This document shows, in pieces, positions 1 through 4,787 of a DNA stretch of 8,061 bases. The position numbers and the translations under genes are program-made. The DNA is from an uncultured Ruminococcus sp. (GTDB lineage: Bacteria; Bacillota; Clostridia; Oscillospirales; Acutalibacteraceae). The notes under the pieces are model-generated. The model was not told the origin of the DNA, did no database searches, and saw only the letters and a list, made by a program, of their open reading frames with translations. The stretch covers positions 1 through 8,061 of the forward strand of contig CADCQO010000305.1 of the NCBI GenBank assembly GCA_902803585.1, in the 5' to 3' direction. Numbering within the stretch: position 1 is the stretch's first letter; every line of letters begins with the position of its first letter.

Positions 1-5
1 AGCAT
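1..5 (-). CDS. Start of a gene running off the left edge
   Basis: An ATG on the minus strand at 5-3 is preceded by a strong ribosome binding site (AGGAGG at 18-13, 7 bases away) and by a consensus promoter. Only the start codon and two further bases are inside the window, so nothing can be said of the product. The promoter and ribosome binding site together make it very likely that a real, well-expressed gene begins here. Confidence 0.6.
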
Positions 6-37
6 GAAACTCCCTCCTTTCTGCAATATACGGTGGT

Positions 38-66
38 ATTATATCATCATTTTGTGGGTTTGTCAA
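38..66 (-). promoter_or_regulatory. Sigma-A promoter of the left-edge gene
   Basis: On the minus strand TTGACA (66-61) and TATAAT (43-38) are separated by 17 bases, a full match to the housekeeping consensus. The expected start is near position 31. This gives a leader of about 25 bases carrying the AGGAGG at 18-13. The promoter lies just after the end of the SGNH hydrolase gene, so the left-edge gene can be transcribed independently of the upstream pair. Confidence 0.75.
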
Positions 67-102
67 CACTTTATCGGCTATTTTTATTTTTTCTGAAAAT
101 AT

Positions 103-780
103 TTATAAAATGATGTCATTCAGACACCTTATCCAGGCTTCTGCGATTGTCGCCTGTCCAAGGACGGTGCCGTGACTTGTATCCAATGTTTCGTAACGCA
201 ATCCTGTTTTTTCGAGATCAGCCAGAAGAACACTATGTTTTTGACAGGCTTTTCTGATGATATTGTTGTAGTCTGCCATATCCTTTCCTTCGCAAAAGGA
301 GGGATATGTCCAGTAGTCGTGTTCCTTCCATACCGTTTTCATCAGCGTACCACAGATAATGGTCGTTGACGGATACAATTCAGAAAGCCGTTTCAGCATA
401 AGATCATACGAAAAAGCAAAAGATCCATAATCCTCGTCTTTCATCGGAATTTTTGGAATGCGTACTTCGTATCCGAAATCATTATAGCCCATATATACCA
501 GTATAATATCAGGTATTTTATCTTGTACCGCCAGATTCTGAAGACGCTGAAAGCAGGAGGCTGACGGGAAATCCTTGCCGGAAACTCTGCTTCCCGAATA
601 AGAATCATTGACCAAAAGTGTTCCGTCAAGATATCGGATCACCTTCATCCACCATGAATCTTCCACGTCAGAAATAGCATTATTCAGCTGTGTAACACGA
701 TCATAATAAACCAGATATCCTTCTGGATTATAGCCTTCAAAAGTACTGATAGAATCTCCTAAAATGGAAATGTATTTCAT
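103..780 (-). CDS. SGNH/GDSL-family hydrolase (small esterase-like)
   Basis: This 225-residue protein has the block order of the SGNH hydrolase superfamily. GDSIS at the N-terminus carries the nucleophile Ser10. A Gly near residue 63 (SGSRVSG) corresponds to block II. GYND at 98-101 corresponds to block III and supplies the oxyanion Asn. DTSH at 200-203 gives the Asp and His of block V. There is no signal peptide, so it should act in the cytoplasm. Family members hydrolyse acyl or acetyl esters of lipids or carbohydrates; the substrate cannot be read from the sequence. The ATG at 780 is chosen because GAGAGGTG sits 8 bases upstream and MKYISILGDS is the usual compact start. An ATG at 798 would instead overlap the stop of the carbonic anhydrase gene. 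The two genes are 14 bases apart and probably co-transcribed. No convincing terminator follows. Confidence 0.85.
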   Translation of the reverse strand: MKYISILGDSISTFEGYNPEGYLVYYDRVTQLNNAISDVEDSWWMKVIRYLDGTLLVNDSYSGSRVSGKDFPSASCFQRLQNLAVQDKIPDIILVYMGYNDFGYEVRIPKIPMKDEDYGSFAFSYDLMLKRLSELYPSTTIICGTLMKTVWKEHDYWTYPSFCEGKDMADYNNIIRKACQKHSVLLADLEKTGLRYETLDTSHGTVLGQATIAEAWIRCLNDIIL

Positions 781-794
781 TTTTTGAACACCTC

Positions 795-1367
795 TCATAT
801 ATCAAAATCTACTGCACCGTTTGACAGATGATAGACTGCCCCTACTACCTTCAGACCATGTTCCTCTTCCCTATGAATCTGAAAGCTGTTTTCAATAATT
901 TCTATGCTGTGACGAACATTAAGACAGCAGGCTTTATATTCGTCTGTTTCGTTTCCGATCGCTTTTCTGATTTCATCGGTAATATACTTGATATACCCTT
1001 CCGGATCATGATGAATAGCAGCATTGACAGCACCACAATGGTCATGTCCAAGCACAACAATCAGCTTTACGCCCAGATGTGAAGCAGCATATTCCACAGA
1101 ACCAAGCTGATGATCGTCCATAACATTGCCTGCTACCCGAATTACAAACAAATCACCTATTCCGGCACTGAATATACTTTCAGGAATGACTCTTGCATCA
1201 GAACAGGTAATAATAATTGCATACGGATGCTGACCATTTACACAAGTGTCGCTCCTGCGTTGTAAAGAAATATCTCCTGTTCCCGTTTTGGCATCGAGAT
1301 ATCTTTCATTCCCATGTTTTAACATTTCAAGTGCATTTGAAGCCTTTACTGCATTGATAACGTCCAT
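795..1367 (-). CDS. Beta-class carbonic anhydrase
   Basis: Beta-carbonic anhydrases interconvert CO2 and bicarbonate with a zinc ion in the cytoplasm. The protein has the defining motifs. CSDAR at residues 55-59 (numbered from the chosen start) gives zinc ligand Cys55 and the Asp57-Arg59 dyad. GHDHCGAV gives zinc ligands His108 and Cys111. At 190 residues it has normal length for the compact bacterial type. The ATG at 1367 is preceded by AAAGGGG about 11 bases away. A GTG at 1388 would add 7 residues but has only a weak ribosome binding site. It is the first gene of a pair with the SGNH hydrolase, read from the promoter at 1463-1491. Likely roles are bicarbonate supply for carboxylases or pH balance, which is inference from the family. 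Confidence 0.93.
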   Translation of the reverse strand: MDVINAVKASNALEMLKHGNERYLDAKTGTGDISLQRRSDTCVNGQHPYAIIITCSDARVIPESIFSAGIGDLFVIRVAGNVMDDHQLGSVEYAASHLGVKLIVVLGHDHCGAVNAAIHHDPEGYIKYITDEIRKAIGNETDEYKACCLNVRHSIEIIENSFQIHREEEHGLKVVGAVYHLSNGAVDFDI

Positions 1368-1462
1368 TTTCCAGATAGCCCCTTTCACACCGCCTGCAAG
1401 TAACAGAAATCAATTTCATTACAACCGCAGACACCATTCTATCCGATGTAATTTCCACTGTT

Positions 1463-1491
1463 ATTTTACCACATCTGTATTCTGACATCAA
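1463..1491 (-). promoter_or_regulatory. Promoter of the carbonic anhydrase/SGNH operon
   Basis: On the minus strand TTGATG (1491-1486) and TAAAAT (1468-1463) are separated by 17 bases. This is a good sigma-A-type match at a sensible distance from the carbonic anhydrase start (leader about 90 bases). It lies back to back with the kptA promoter in the same intergenic region. Confidence 0.6.
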
Positions 1492-1511
1492 GAAAAAATA
1501 TACAGACTTTC

Positions 1512-1540
1512 TTGCTTGTTTCTGATGTTTATTGTATAAT
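1512..1540 (+). promoter_or_regulatory. Promoter of kptA
   Basis: TTGCTT (1512-1517) and TATAAT (1535-1540) are separated by 17 bases. The expected start is near 1547, giving a leader of about 38 bases. That leader carries the ribosome binding site AGGAGG at 1570-1575, 9 bases before the kptA ATG. Confidence 0.7.
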
Positions 1541-1584
1541 TGCTGTGTATAAACAGCTAATAATGATATAGGAGGTACACATAA

Positions 1585-2130
1585 ATGGACTTGACAAAAA
1601 TCAGCAAAAAATTATCATTTCTTTTAAGACACTCTCAGAAACCGCTGTACATTGATTTGAACGGCGGCTGGGCAAACGTCGATGAAATTATTGAAGTATT
1701 GAAGGCACGCTACCCAGAAACAGACAAAGCCATTCTTGAACAAATTGTTGCCGAAGACAAAAAAGGACGCTATTCCTTTAACGATAATCACACAAAAATC
1801 CGTGCCAATCAGGGACATTCTATTTCCGGAGTGGTCATTGAAATGGAACAGCCAGAACCGCCGGAATTCCTCTATCATGGCACGGCTATATGTGTTCTTT
1901 CGCAAATTATGAAAGAAGGACTGAAAGCCATGTCACGGCAATACGTTCATCTTTCTTCTGATATTGAAACCGCTGTACAGGTTGGAAAGCGTCACGGTAA
2001 ACCAGTTATTCTTGTTATCAGATCAAGGGATTTGGTGTCAGACGGCTATCAGCTCTATCGTTCTTCTAACGGTGTATGGCTGACCGAACGTGTACCGCGT
2101 GAATATTTGAGTATACAATATGTTGAATGA
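1585..2130 (+). CDS. kptA: RNA 2'-phosphotransferase, KptA/Tpt1 family
   Basis: KptA/Tpt1 enzymes transfer an internal RNA 2'-phosphate to NAD+, releasing nicotinamide and ADP-ribose 1'',2''-cyclic phosphate. The family signatures appear in order: SFLLRH (Arg15) in the N-terminal winged-helix half; RANQGHS (residues 73-79) at the RNA-binding lobe; then in the ADP-ribosyltransferase-like half YHGT (97-100), RQYVHLS (118-124) and NGVWLT (162-167). At 181 residues it has the usual bacterial length. The ATG has a perfect AGGAGG 9 bases upstream. It is a single-gene unit with its own promoter and terminator. In fungi the enzyme finishes tRNA splicing. Bacteria lack that pathway, so the native substrate here is unknown; repair or detoxification of 2'-phosphorylated RNA is a hypothesis. 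Confidence 0.93.
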   Translation: MDLTKISKKLSFLLRHSQKPLYIDLNGGWANVDEIIEVLKARYPETDKAILEQIVAEDKKGRYSFNDNHTKIRANQGHSISGVVIEMEQPEPPEFLYHGTAICVLSQIMKEGLKAMSRQYVHLSSDIETAVQVGKRHGKPVILVIRSRDLVSDGYQLYRSSNGVWLTERVPREYLSIQYVE

Positions 2131-2131
2131 T

Positions 2132-2146
2132 CTGGTATGGTACCAG
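2132..2146 (+). other. Perfect short hairpin just after kptA
   Basis: CTGGTA, a 3-base loop TGG, and TACCAG form a perfect 6-bp stem beginning two bases after the kptA stop codon. It is not followed by a run of T, so by itself it is probably not the terminator. It may protect the 3' end of the mRNA or cooperate with the larger hairpin that follows. Confidence 0.4.
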
Positions 2147-2153
2147 TAATATT

Positions 2154-2200
2154 CTTCCCGCCTATGCTCATGCTCAAAGAGGAGGGAAGTCTTTTGGTTT
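2154..2200 (+). terminator. Intrinsic terminator of kptA
   Basis: CTTCCC (2154-2159) pairs with GGGAAG (2184-2189). The stem continues past one G-A mismatch as CCT (2161-2163) with AGG (2180-2182). The stem is followed directly by TCTTTTGGTTT. The position just after kptA and before the convergent yczE-like gene fits a terminator. Confidence 0.6.
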
Positions 2201-2234
2201 CAAAACAAAAAGGGAATCGGATATCCCGACTCCC
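2201..2234 (-). terminator. Intrinsic terminator of the marR-yczE operon
   Basis: Read on the minus strand, GGGA and TCGG (2234-2226, with one internal mismatch at 2230/2216) pair with CCGA and TCCC (2220-2212), followed by TTTTTGTTTTG. It lies 14 bases after the stop codon of the YczE-like gene. It is back to back with the kptA terminator, so the two convergent units are insulated from each other. Confidence 0.65.
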
Positions 2235-2247
2235 TCCCATACGATAT

Positions 2248-2916
2248 TCACTTTGTCTTTTGACCGATACCAATAAAGCTGTCCCTTTTCTTTCCTAACC
2301 ACTTTGTAAGCATTTTAACTTCTGTTCCTACCAGCAACGCTGCAGCAACAGTTCCTATGCCTACACTGCCCGGTGAATGAATTGCTATCAGGCAAGTAAT
2401 CAATGAAACGATAACCATTGCTACATCACATATTACCTTCACGGTTCCGAATTTTATTTTTGTCAGCTTTGATGCAGCAACCAGAAAGCCTTCCGGCGCA
2501 AGGGGAATAAACCCTGTCGGTACATAAAGAAATACACCGAGCGCAACCAGTACCGTACTGAACAGCATGATCATGAATTTCAGCACCATATCGGATGGAT
2601 CGGGAAAGAAAGTCATAAGTTTTCCGCAGGCCGTCATAAATAAACCAAAAACTACACCTATCGGAATCTGCAGAAGATTGATCACCTTATAATCTTTTCT
2701 CAGCATAACAATCTGCAGTAAAACAACCGCTACCGAAAACAGCATTGTAGCGATACCAAGATCCATTCCTGTTACAACTGTCATAGTATAAGGAATAGAA
2801 CTGATGGGTGTAACGCCCAGACACGACTTGACGGAAATGGCAACTCCCAGTGTCATAATAAGCAGCCCTCCAAAATACAACAGCAACCGTTTTCCAATGT
2901 TTTTTCCCTTTTTCAT
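2248..2916 (-). CDS. YczE/YitT-like integral membrane protein (DUF6198-type)
   Basis: This 222-residue protein is very hydrophobic, with about five to six likely membrane segments (roughly residues 10-30, 55-72, 82-100, 113-133, 158-178 and 183-200). It has positively charged ends (MKKGKNIGKR at the start; KKRD and QKTK at the end). Features typical of the YczE/YyaS group in Gram-positive bacteria include GVAISVKSCLGVTPISSIPY near residues 24-43 and the PTGFIPLAPEG stretch near 132-142. The biochemical function of the family is not established; it is thought to be transporter-like. The gene overlaps marR by 4 bases (ATGA), and AGGGGG lies 8 bases before the ATG inside the marR end. It is therefore co-translated with, and probably controlled by, the MarR regulator. 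The regulator's ligand may be a substrate of this protein (inference). Confidence 0.85.
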   Translation of the reverse strand: MKKGKNIGKRLLLYFGGLLIMTLGVAISVKSCLGVTPISSIPYTMTVVTGMDLGIATMLFSVAVVLLQIVMLRKDYKVINLLQIPIGVVFGLFMTACGKLMTFFPDPSDMVLKFMIMLFSTVLVALGVFLYVPTGFIPLAPEGFLVAASKLTKIKFGTVKVICDVAMVIVSLITCLIAIHSPGSVGIGTVAAALLVGTEVKMLTKWLGKKRDSFIGIGQKTK

Positions 2917-3362
2917 TTTTCTGTCCCCCTCAGGTTATCTAACATTCTGACCGTAATATCTGCCCACAAGCGCAATTCTTCCTCTCCTATGCCTTCTGTC
3001 ATGCTTTTTTCTAATTCGTCCATATCTCTGGAAACATCTTCTTGTAAGGATTGGGCTTTTTCAGTCAGAACAATTTCTTTGTATCTTCCATCGTTTTTAT
3101 CCGGAATACGTCTGACAAGCCCCATTTGTTCCAATGATTTTACCAGCTCTGTTGCTGTTGCAGGTCTCATGCCAAAGTCACGTTCAATATTTTTTTGATA
3201 GACAGGGTGGTCTTTGTTGGCAAAAAGATAATGAATGACTTTTCCCTGTGCACCGCTGTATGTTTTTTGTTTTGCAAACTTTTCGATCAGTCTTCTCTGT
3301 GCATTTGCAAGCTGTGTCACATACTTGTATATACTTTCCAATATACTCTCACTCCATATCAT
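2913..3362 (-). CDS. MarR-family transcriptional regulator
   Basis: The 149-residue protein has the MarR winged-helix layout. A helical N-terminal dimer region comes first, followed by a helix-turn-helix with a recognition helix around residues 66-79 (MRPATATELVKSLEQM). The wing is at 88-95 (DKNDGRYK, the conserved D-x-R region), and a C-terminal dimerisation helix follows (about 103-145). It is the first gene of a two-gene operon with the YczE-like membrane protein. The ATG at 3362 has AGGA 8 bases upstream, but its leader would be only about 12 bases. A TTG at residue 8, preceded by GGAGTGAG, is an alternative start. An inverted repeat over the promoter suggests that it represses its own operon. 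The effector molecule cannot be read from the sequence. Confidence 0.9.
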   Translation of the reverse strand: MIWSESILESIYKYVTQLANAQRRLIEKFAKQKTYSGAQGKVIHYLFANKDHPVYQKNIERDFGMRPATATELVKSLEQMGLVRRIPDKNDGRYKEIVLTEKAQSLQEDVSRDMDELEKSMTEGIGEEELRLWADITVRMLDNLRGTEK

Positions 3363-3367
3363 ATATT

Positions 3368-3381
3368 TAGTTTCCTAACTA
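3368..3381. promoter_or_regulatory. Candidate MarR operator
   Basis: TAGTT (3368-3372) and AACTA (3377-3381) are inverted repeats with a 4-base spacer. The repeat touches the end of the -10 box and covers the expected transcription start. TAGTT/AACTA-type palindromes are common in MarR-family operators (family knowledge). Binding here would block the promoter, the usual autorepression arrangement. Confidence 0.55.
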
Positions 3382-3409
3382 TTATAATTCTCCTATACCA
3401 TTTTGTCAA
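3381..3409 (-). promoter_or_regulatory. Consensus promoter of the marR-yczE operon
   Basis: On the minus strand TTGACA (3409-3404) and TATAAT (3386-3381) are separated by exactly 17 bases, a perfect housekeeping promoter. Such a strong core promoter makes sense if it is normally held down by the overlapping inverted repeat at 3368-3381. The predicted start is near 3374, leaving a leader of about 12 bases before the annotated ATG. Confidence 0.8.
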
Positions 3410-3465
3410 GCACTGGAGATTTTTGAACGAAAAAATCAAACCATCTGAAGGCAGATAAAAAGCAG

Positions 3466-3494
3466 TTGTGCTGCAGTATGTTTTATGCTATAAT
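3466..3494 (+). promoter_or_regulatory. Extended -10 promoter of luxS
   Basis: TTGTGC (3466-3471) and TATAAT (3489-3494) are separated by 17 bases. The TGC immediately before the -10 makes it an extended -10 element. Transcription should begin near 3501, giving a leader of about 57 bases. A GCAG/CTGC inverted repeat (3462-3474) overlaps the -35 and could be a regulator site, but it is short. Confidence 0.7.
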
Positions 3495-3501
3495 GAATAA
3501 T

Positions 3502-3521
3502 AAGCACGTTTTGCTGTGCTT
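3502..3521 (+). other. Hairpin in the luxS 5' leader
   Basis: AAGCAC (3502-3507) and GTGCTT (3516-3521) form a 6-bp stem with an 8-base loop at the very 5' end of the predicted luxS transcript. It is too small for a known S-adenosyl-type riboswitch and has no T-run. A 5' stabilising stem is the simplest reading. Confidence 0.4.
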
Positions 3522-3557
3522 TAAGTATAAAACAGATTGCCTGAAGGAGATATGAAT

Positions 3558-4082
3558 ATGGATTTGATACCAAGCTTTTCTGTGGACCATACGGCTATTG
3601 TTCCCGGCATTTTTGTCAGTCGGGTAGACAATGTTGGAAATAGCGTAATTACAACTTACGACATACGGCTTACCAGACCAAACAGGGAACCGGCGATCGA
3701 TGCAGCGGCAATGCACTCCCTCGAACACATTATAGCTACATTTCTTCGTAATGATTGTGATTGGAAAGATGAAATTATCTATTGGGGACCTATGGGCTGT
3801 CTTACTGGTTTTTACCTCATTCTTAAAGGCAATCGGTCATCTCAGGAAATTTATGATATCGTTGTCAAAGCTTTTGAGTCGGTAAAGGATACAAAAAGCG
3901 TTCCCGGCAATACCCCTGTTAACTGCGGAAATTACCTTATGCATAATCTCGGCATGGCAAAATGGTATGCTGCGAAATTTGCAGATTACCTGACTGAAAA
4001 CGCTGGAAAGGCTGAAATCTTCGAGTATCCGAAAACCGAACGGATTGTGACAGACGAGGGTCAGCAGTTCTATGATTCGTAA
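3558..4082 (+). CDS. luxS: S-ribosylhomocysteine lyase (autoinducer-2 synthase)
   Basis: LuxS splits S-ribosylhomocysteine into homocysteine and 4,5-dihydroxy-2,3-pentanedione, the precursor of autoinducer-2. It is part of S-adenosylmethionine recycling in the cytoplasm. The 174-residue protein shows the family motifs. HSLEH at 53-57 gives zinc ligands His53 and His57 and the general base Glu56. RLTRPN is at 38-43. GPMGCLTGFY at 78-87 carries the catalytic Cys81. NCGNY at 122-126 gives the third zinc ligand Cys123. The ATG at 3558 is chosen because AAGGAG (3544-3549) lies 8 bases upstream; in-frame codons at 3537 and 3552 are too close to or ahead of it. No Pfs/MTAN or methionine-cycle gene is adjacent, so luxS stands alone here. 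The last 15-20 residues reach towards a rearranged region, and no obvious terminator follows. Confidence 0.95.
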   Translation: MDLIPSFSVDHTAIVPGIFVSRVDNVGNSVITTYDIRLTRPNREPAIDAAAMHSLEHIIATFLRNDCDWKDEIIYWGPMGCLTGFYLILKGNRSSQEIYDIVVKAFESVKDTKSVPGNTPVNCGNYLMHNLGMAKWYAAKFADYLTENAGKAEIFEYPKTERIVTDEGQQFYDS

Positions 4083-4086
4083 TTCA

Positions 4087-4156
4087 GCAGGGGCACACGG
4101 GGATAGCTCGTTGATACTGTATGGGCTACCATACTTGAGCGAGTCGAGTGCCCTGC
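4087..4156. repeat. Nested inverted repeat between luxS and a truncated gene
   Basis: GCAGGGGCAC (4087-4096) pairs with GTGCCCTGC (4148-4156) with a single bulged G. Inside it GCTC (4106-4109) pairs with GAGC (4137-4140). At the centre GTATGG (4119-4124) and CCATAC (4129-4134) form a perfect 6-bp stem around GCTA. It begins 4 bases after the luxS stop but has no T-run in either direction, so it is not a standard terminator. The homology of the truncated HTH gene stops at about 4134, within this structure. It could be a recombination or element-end structure, or a 3' stabiliser of luxS mRNA. Confidence 0.5.
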
Positions 4157-4367
4157 GCACTTCCTTCACGGTCAATCCCGTTTCATCAGCAAGATGTGTG
4201 ATGCTCGTGACAAAACTTCCTCGTCTGACAGCTACATTTTGCCATTGACCGTCTTTGTGGTTAGCCTTGAGCAGACAATGGATAAACAACGCTTTGACCT
4301 TGCTGTCCTTGTACCAGCCCCAATTGATTATTTTTCGATGCAGTTTAATGAAACCTTCATCTGTCAT
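4134..4367 (-). pseudogene. Truncated phage/plasmid replication HTH protein (N-terminal fragment)
   Basis: From the ATG at 4367, about 78 residues resemble the N-terminal winged-helix domain of phage replisome organiser or replication initiator proteins: MTDEGFIKLHRKIINWGWYK, then ALFIHCLLKANHKDGQW, then RGSFVTSITHLADETGL and VKEVRRALDSL. AGGAGAGGTGA just upstream is a good ribosome binding site. After residue 78 the sequence no longer fits the family. The reading frame stays open only because it runs through a hairpin and then antisense through the last 246 bases of luxS, ending at 3837. A complete gene would continue with a second domain. I call it the 5' remnant of a mobile-element gene. 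A short product could still be made, but function is doubtful. Confidence 0.6.
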
Positions 4368-4553
4368 TCTATCACCTCTCCTCTCCATTATGTAAGGGCG
4401 AAAAAAAACCTTTCACCTATCCCTCCAAAACGAGGAAAATTCTACCTCAAAAGGTCGAATTGTGAAAAAGTTTCTTGAAAAATTTTCTTCACGGAGCGGG
4501 GCGTTTCTTGTTCGGTCAGTTAAACTGCCTGTTCACTCAGAAAATTGATAAAA
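4368..4553. other. Non-coding leader and scar sequence
   Basis: Nothing here looks protein-coding on either strand. It is the upstream region of the truncated HTH gene, with small inverted repeats (CCTC/GAGG near 4421-4435; ACCT/AGGT at 4444-4455) and A- or T-rich stretches. These may be remains of regulatory sequence from the mobile element, but I can assign no specific site. Confidence 0.35.
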
Positions 4554-4584
4554 TCCCCACCGGCACTGATCATACCGATGGGGA
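4550..4584 (-). terminator. Terminator-like hairpin downstream of the AMP-ligase gene
   Basis: On the minus strand TCCCCATCGG (4584-4575) pairs fully, with one G-U, with CCGGTGGGGA (4563-4554). The loop is 11 bases and TTTTATCAATTTT follows. It lies about 200 bases past the stop of the AMP-ligase gene and past the BspA-type fragment. It could end read-through from either. The T-run is short and interrupted, so strength is uncertain. Confidence 0.45.
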
Positions 4585-4638
4585 AAATATAGAACAGATA
4601 GGATGAATCCTTCGGAAATGTCGCTCCGGCAGGATCAA

Positions 4639-4761
4639 CGACATATCAAAGTTGCTGATATCAAGGGATTTCAGGGCAGAGCAGTTGTAGAACATTTCTG
4701 ACATATCAAAAACCTTACCGGTCAGATCGAACAAATGAATCTCCTTGATAAATAGTTCATT
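4639..4761 (-). pseudogene. Fragment of a BspA-type (DUF285) leucine-rich repeat surface protein
   Basis: On the minus strand this stretch reads IKEIHLFDLTGKVFDMSEMF, then YNCSALKSLDISNFDMS. This is the characteristic DUF285/BspA-like repeat (MSxMFYNCSxLKSLDISNFD). The frame has no start codon, and just over one repeat unit is present. The pattern then breaks off at about 4639, with stops or a different frame beyond. Full family members are large secreted or wall-attached proteins with many such repeats and a signal peptide, none of which is here. It is a relic, probably left by deletion or recombination, in the same scar as the truncated HTH gene. Confidence 0.6.
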
Positions 4762-4787
4762 CTCCTTTCTATACGATGATTGATTTC

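Noticed and set aside
3501..3557. Possible S-adenosyl-type riboswitch ahead of luxS
   Set aside because: The leader is only about 57 bases with a single 6-bp hairpin, too short and lacking the conserved cores of known SAM or SAH riboswitches.
3837..4133. Continuation of the minus-strand HTH reading frame through the luxS 3' end
   Set aside because: The last part is antisense to 246 bases of the well-supported luxS gene and has lost family resemblance. The open frame there is by chance.
4524..4638. Minus-strand frame reading GATFPKDSSYLFYIFPIGMI after the BspA fragment
   Set aside because: It has no start, matches no family I recognise and crosses the terminator-like hairpin at 4554-4584. 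I could not support it as a gene fragment.
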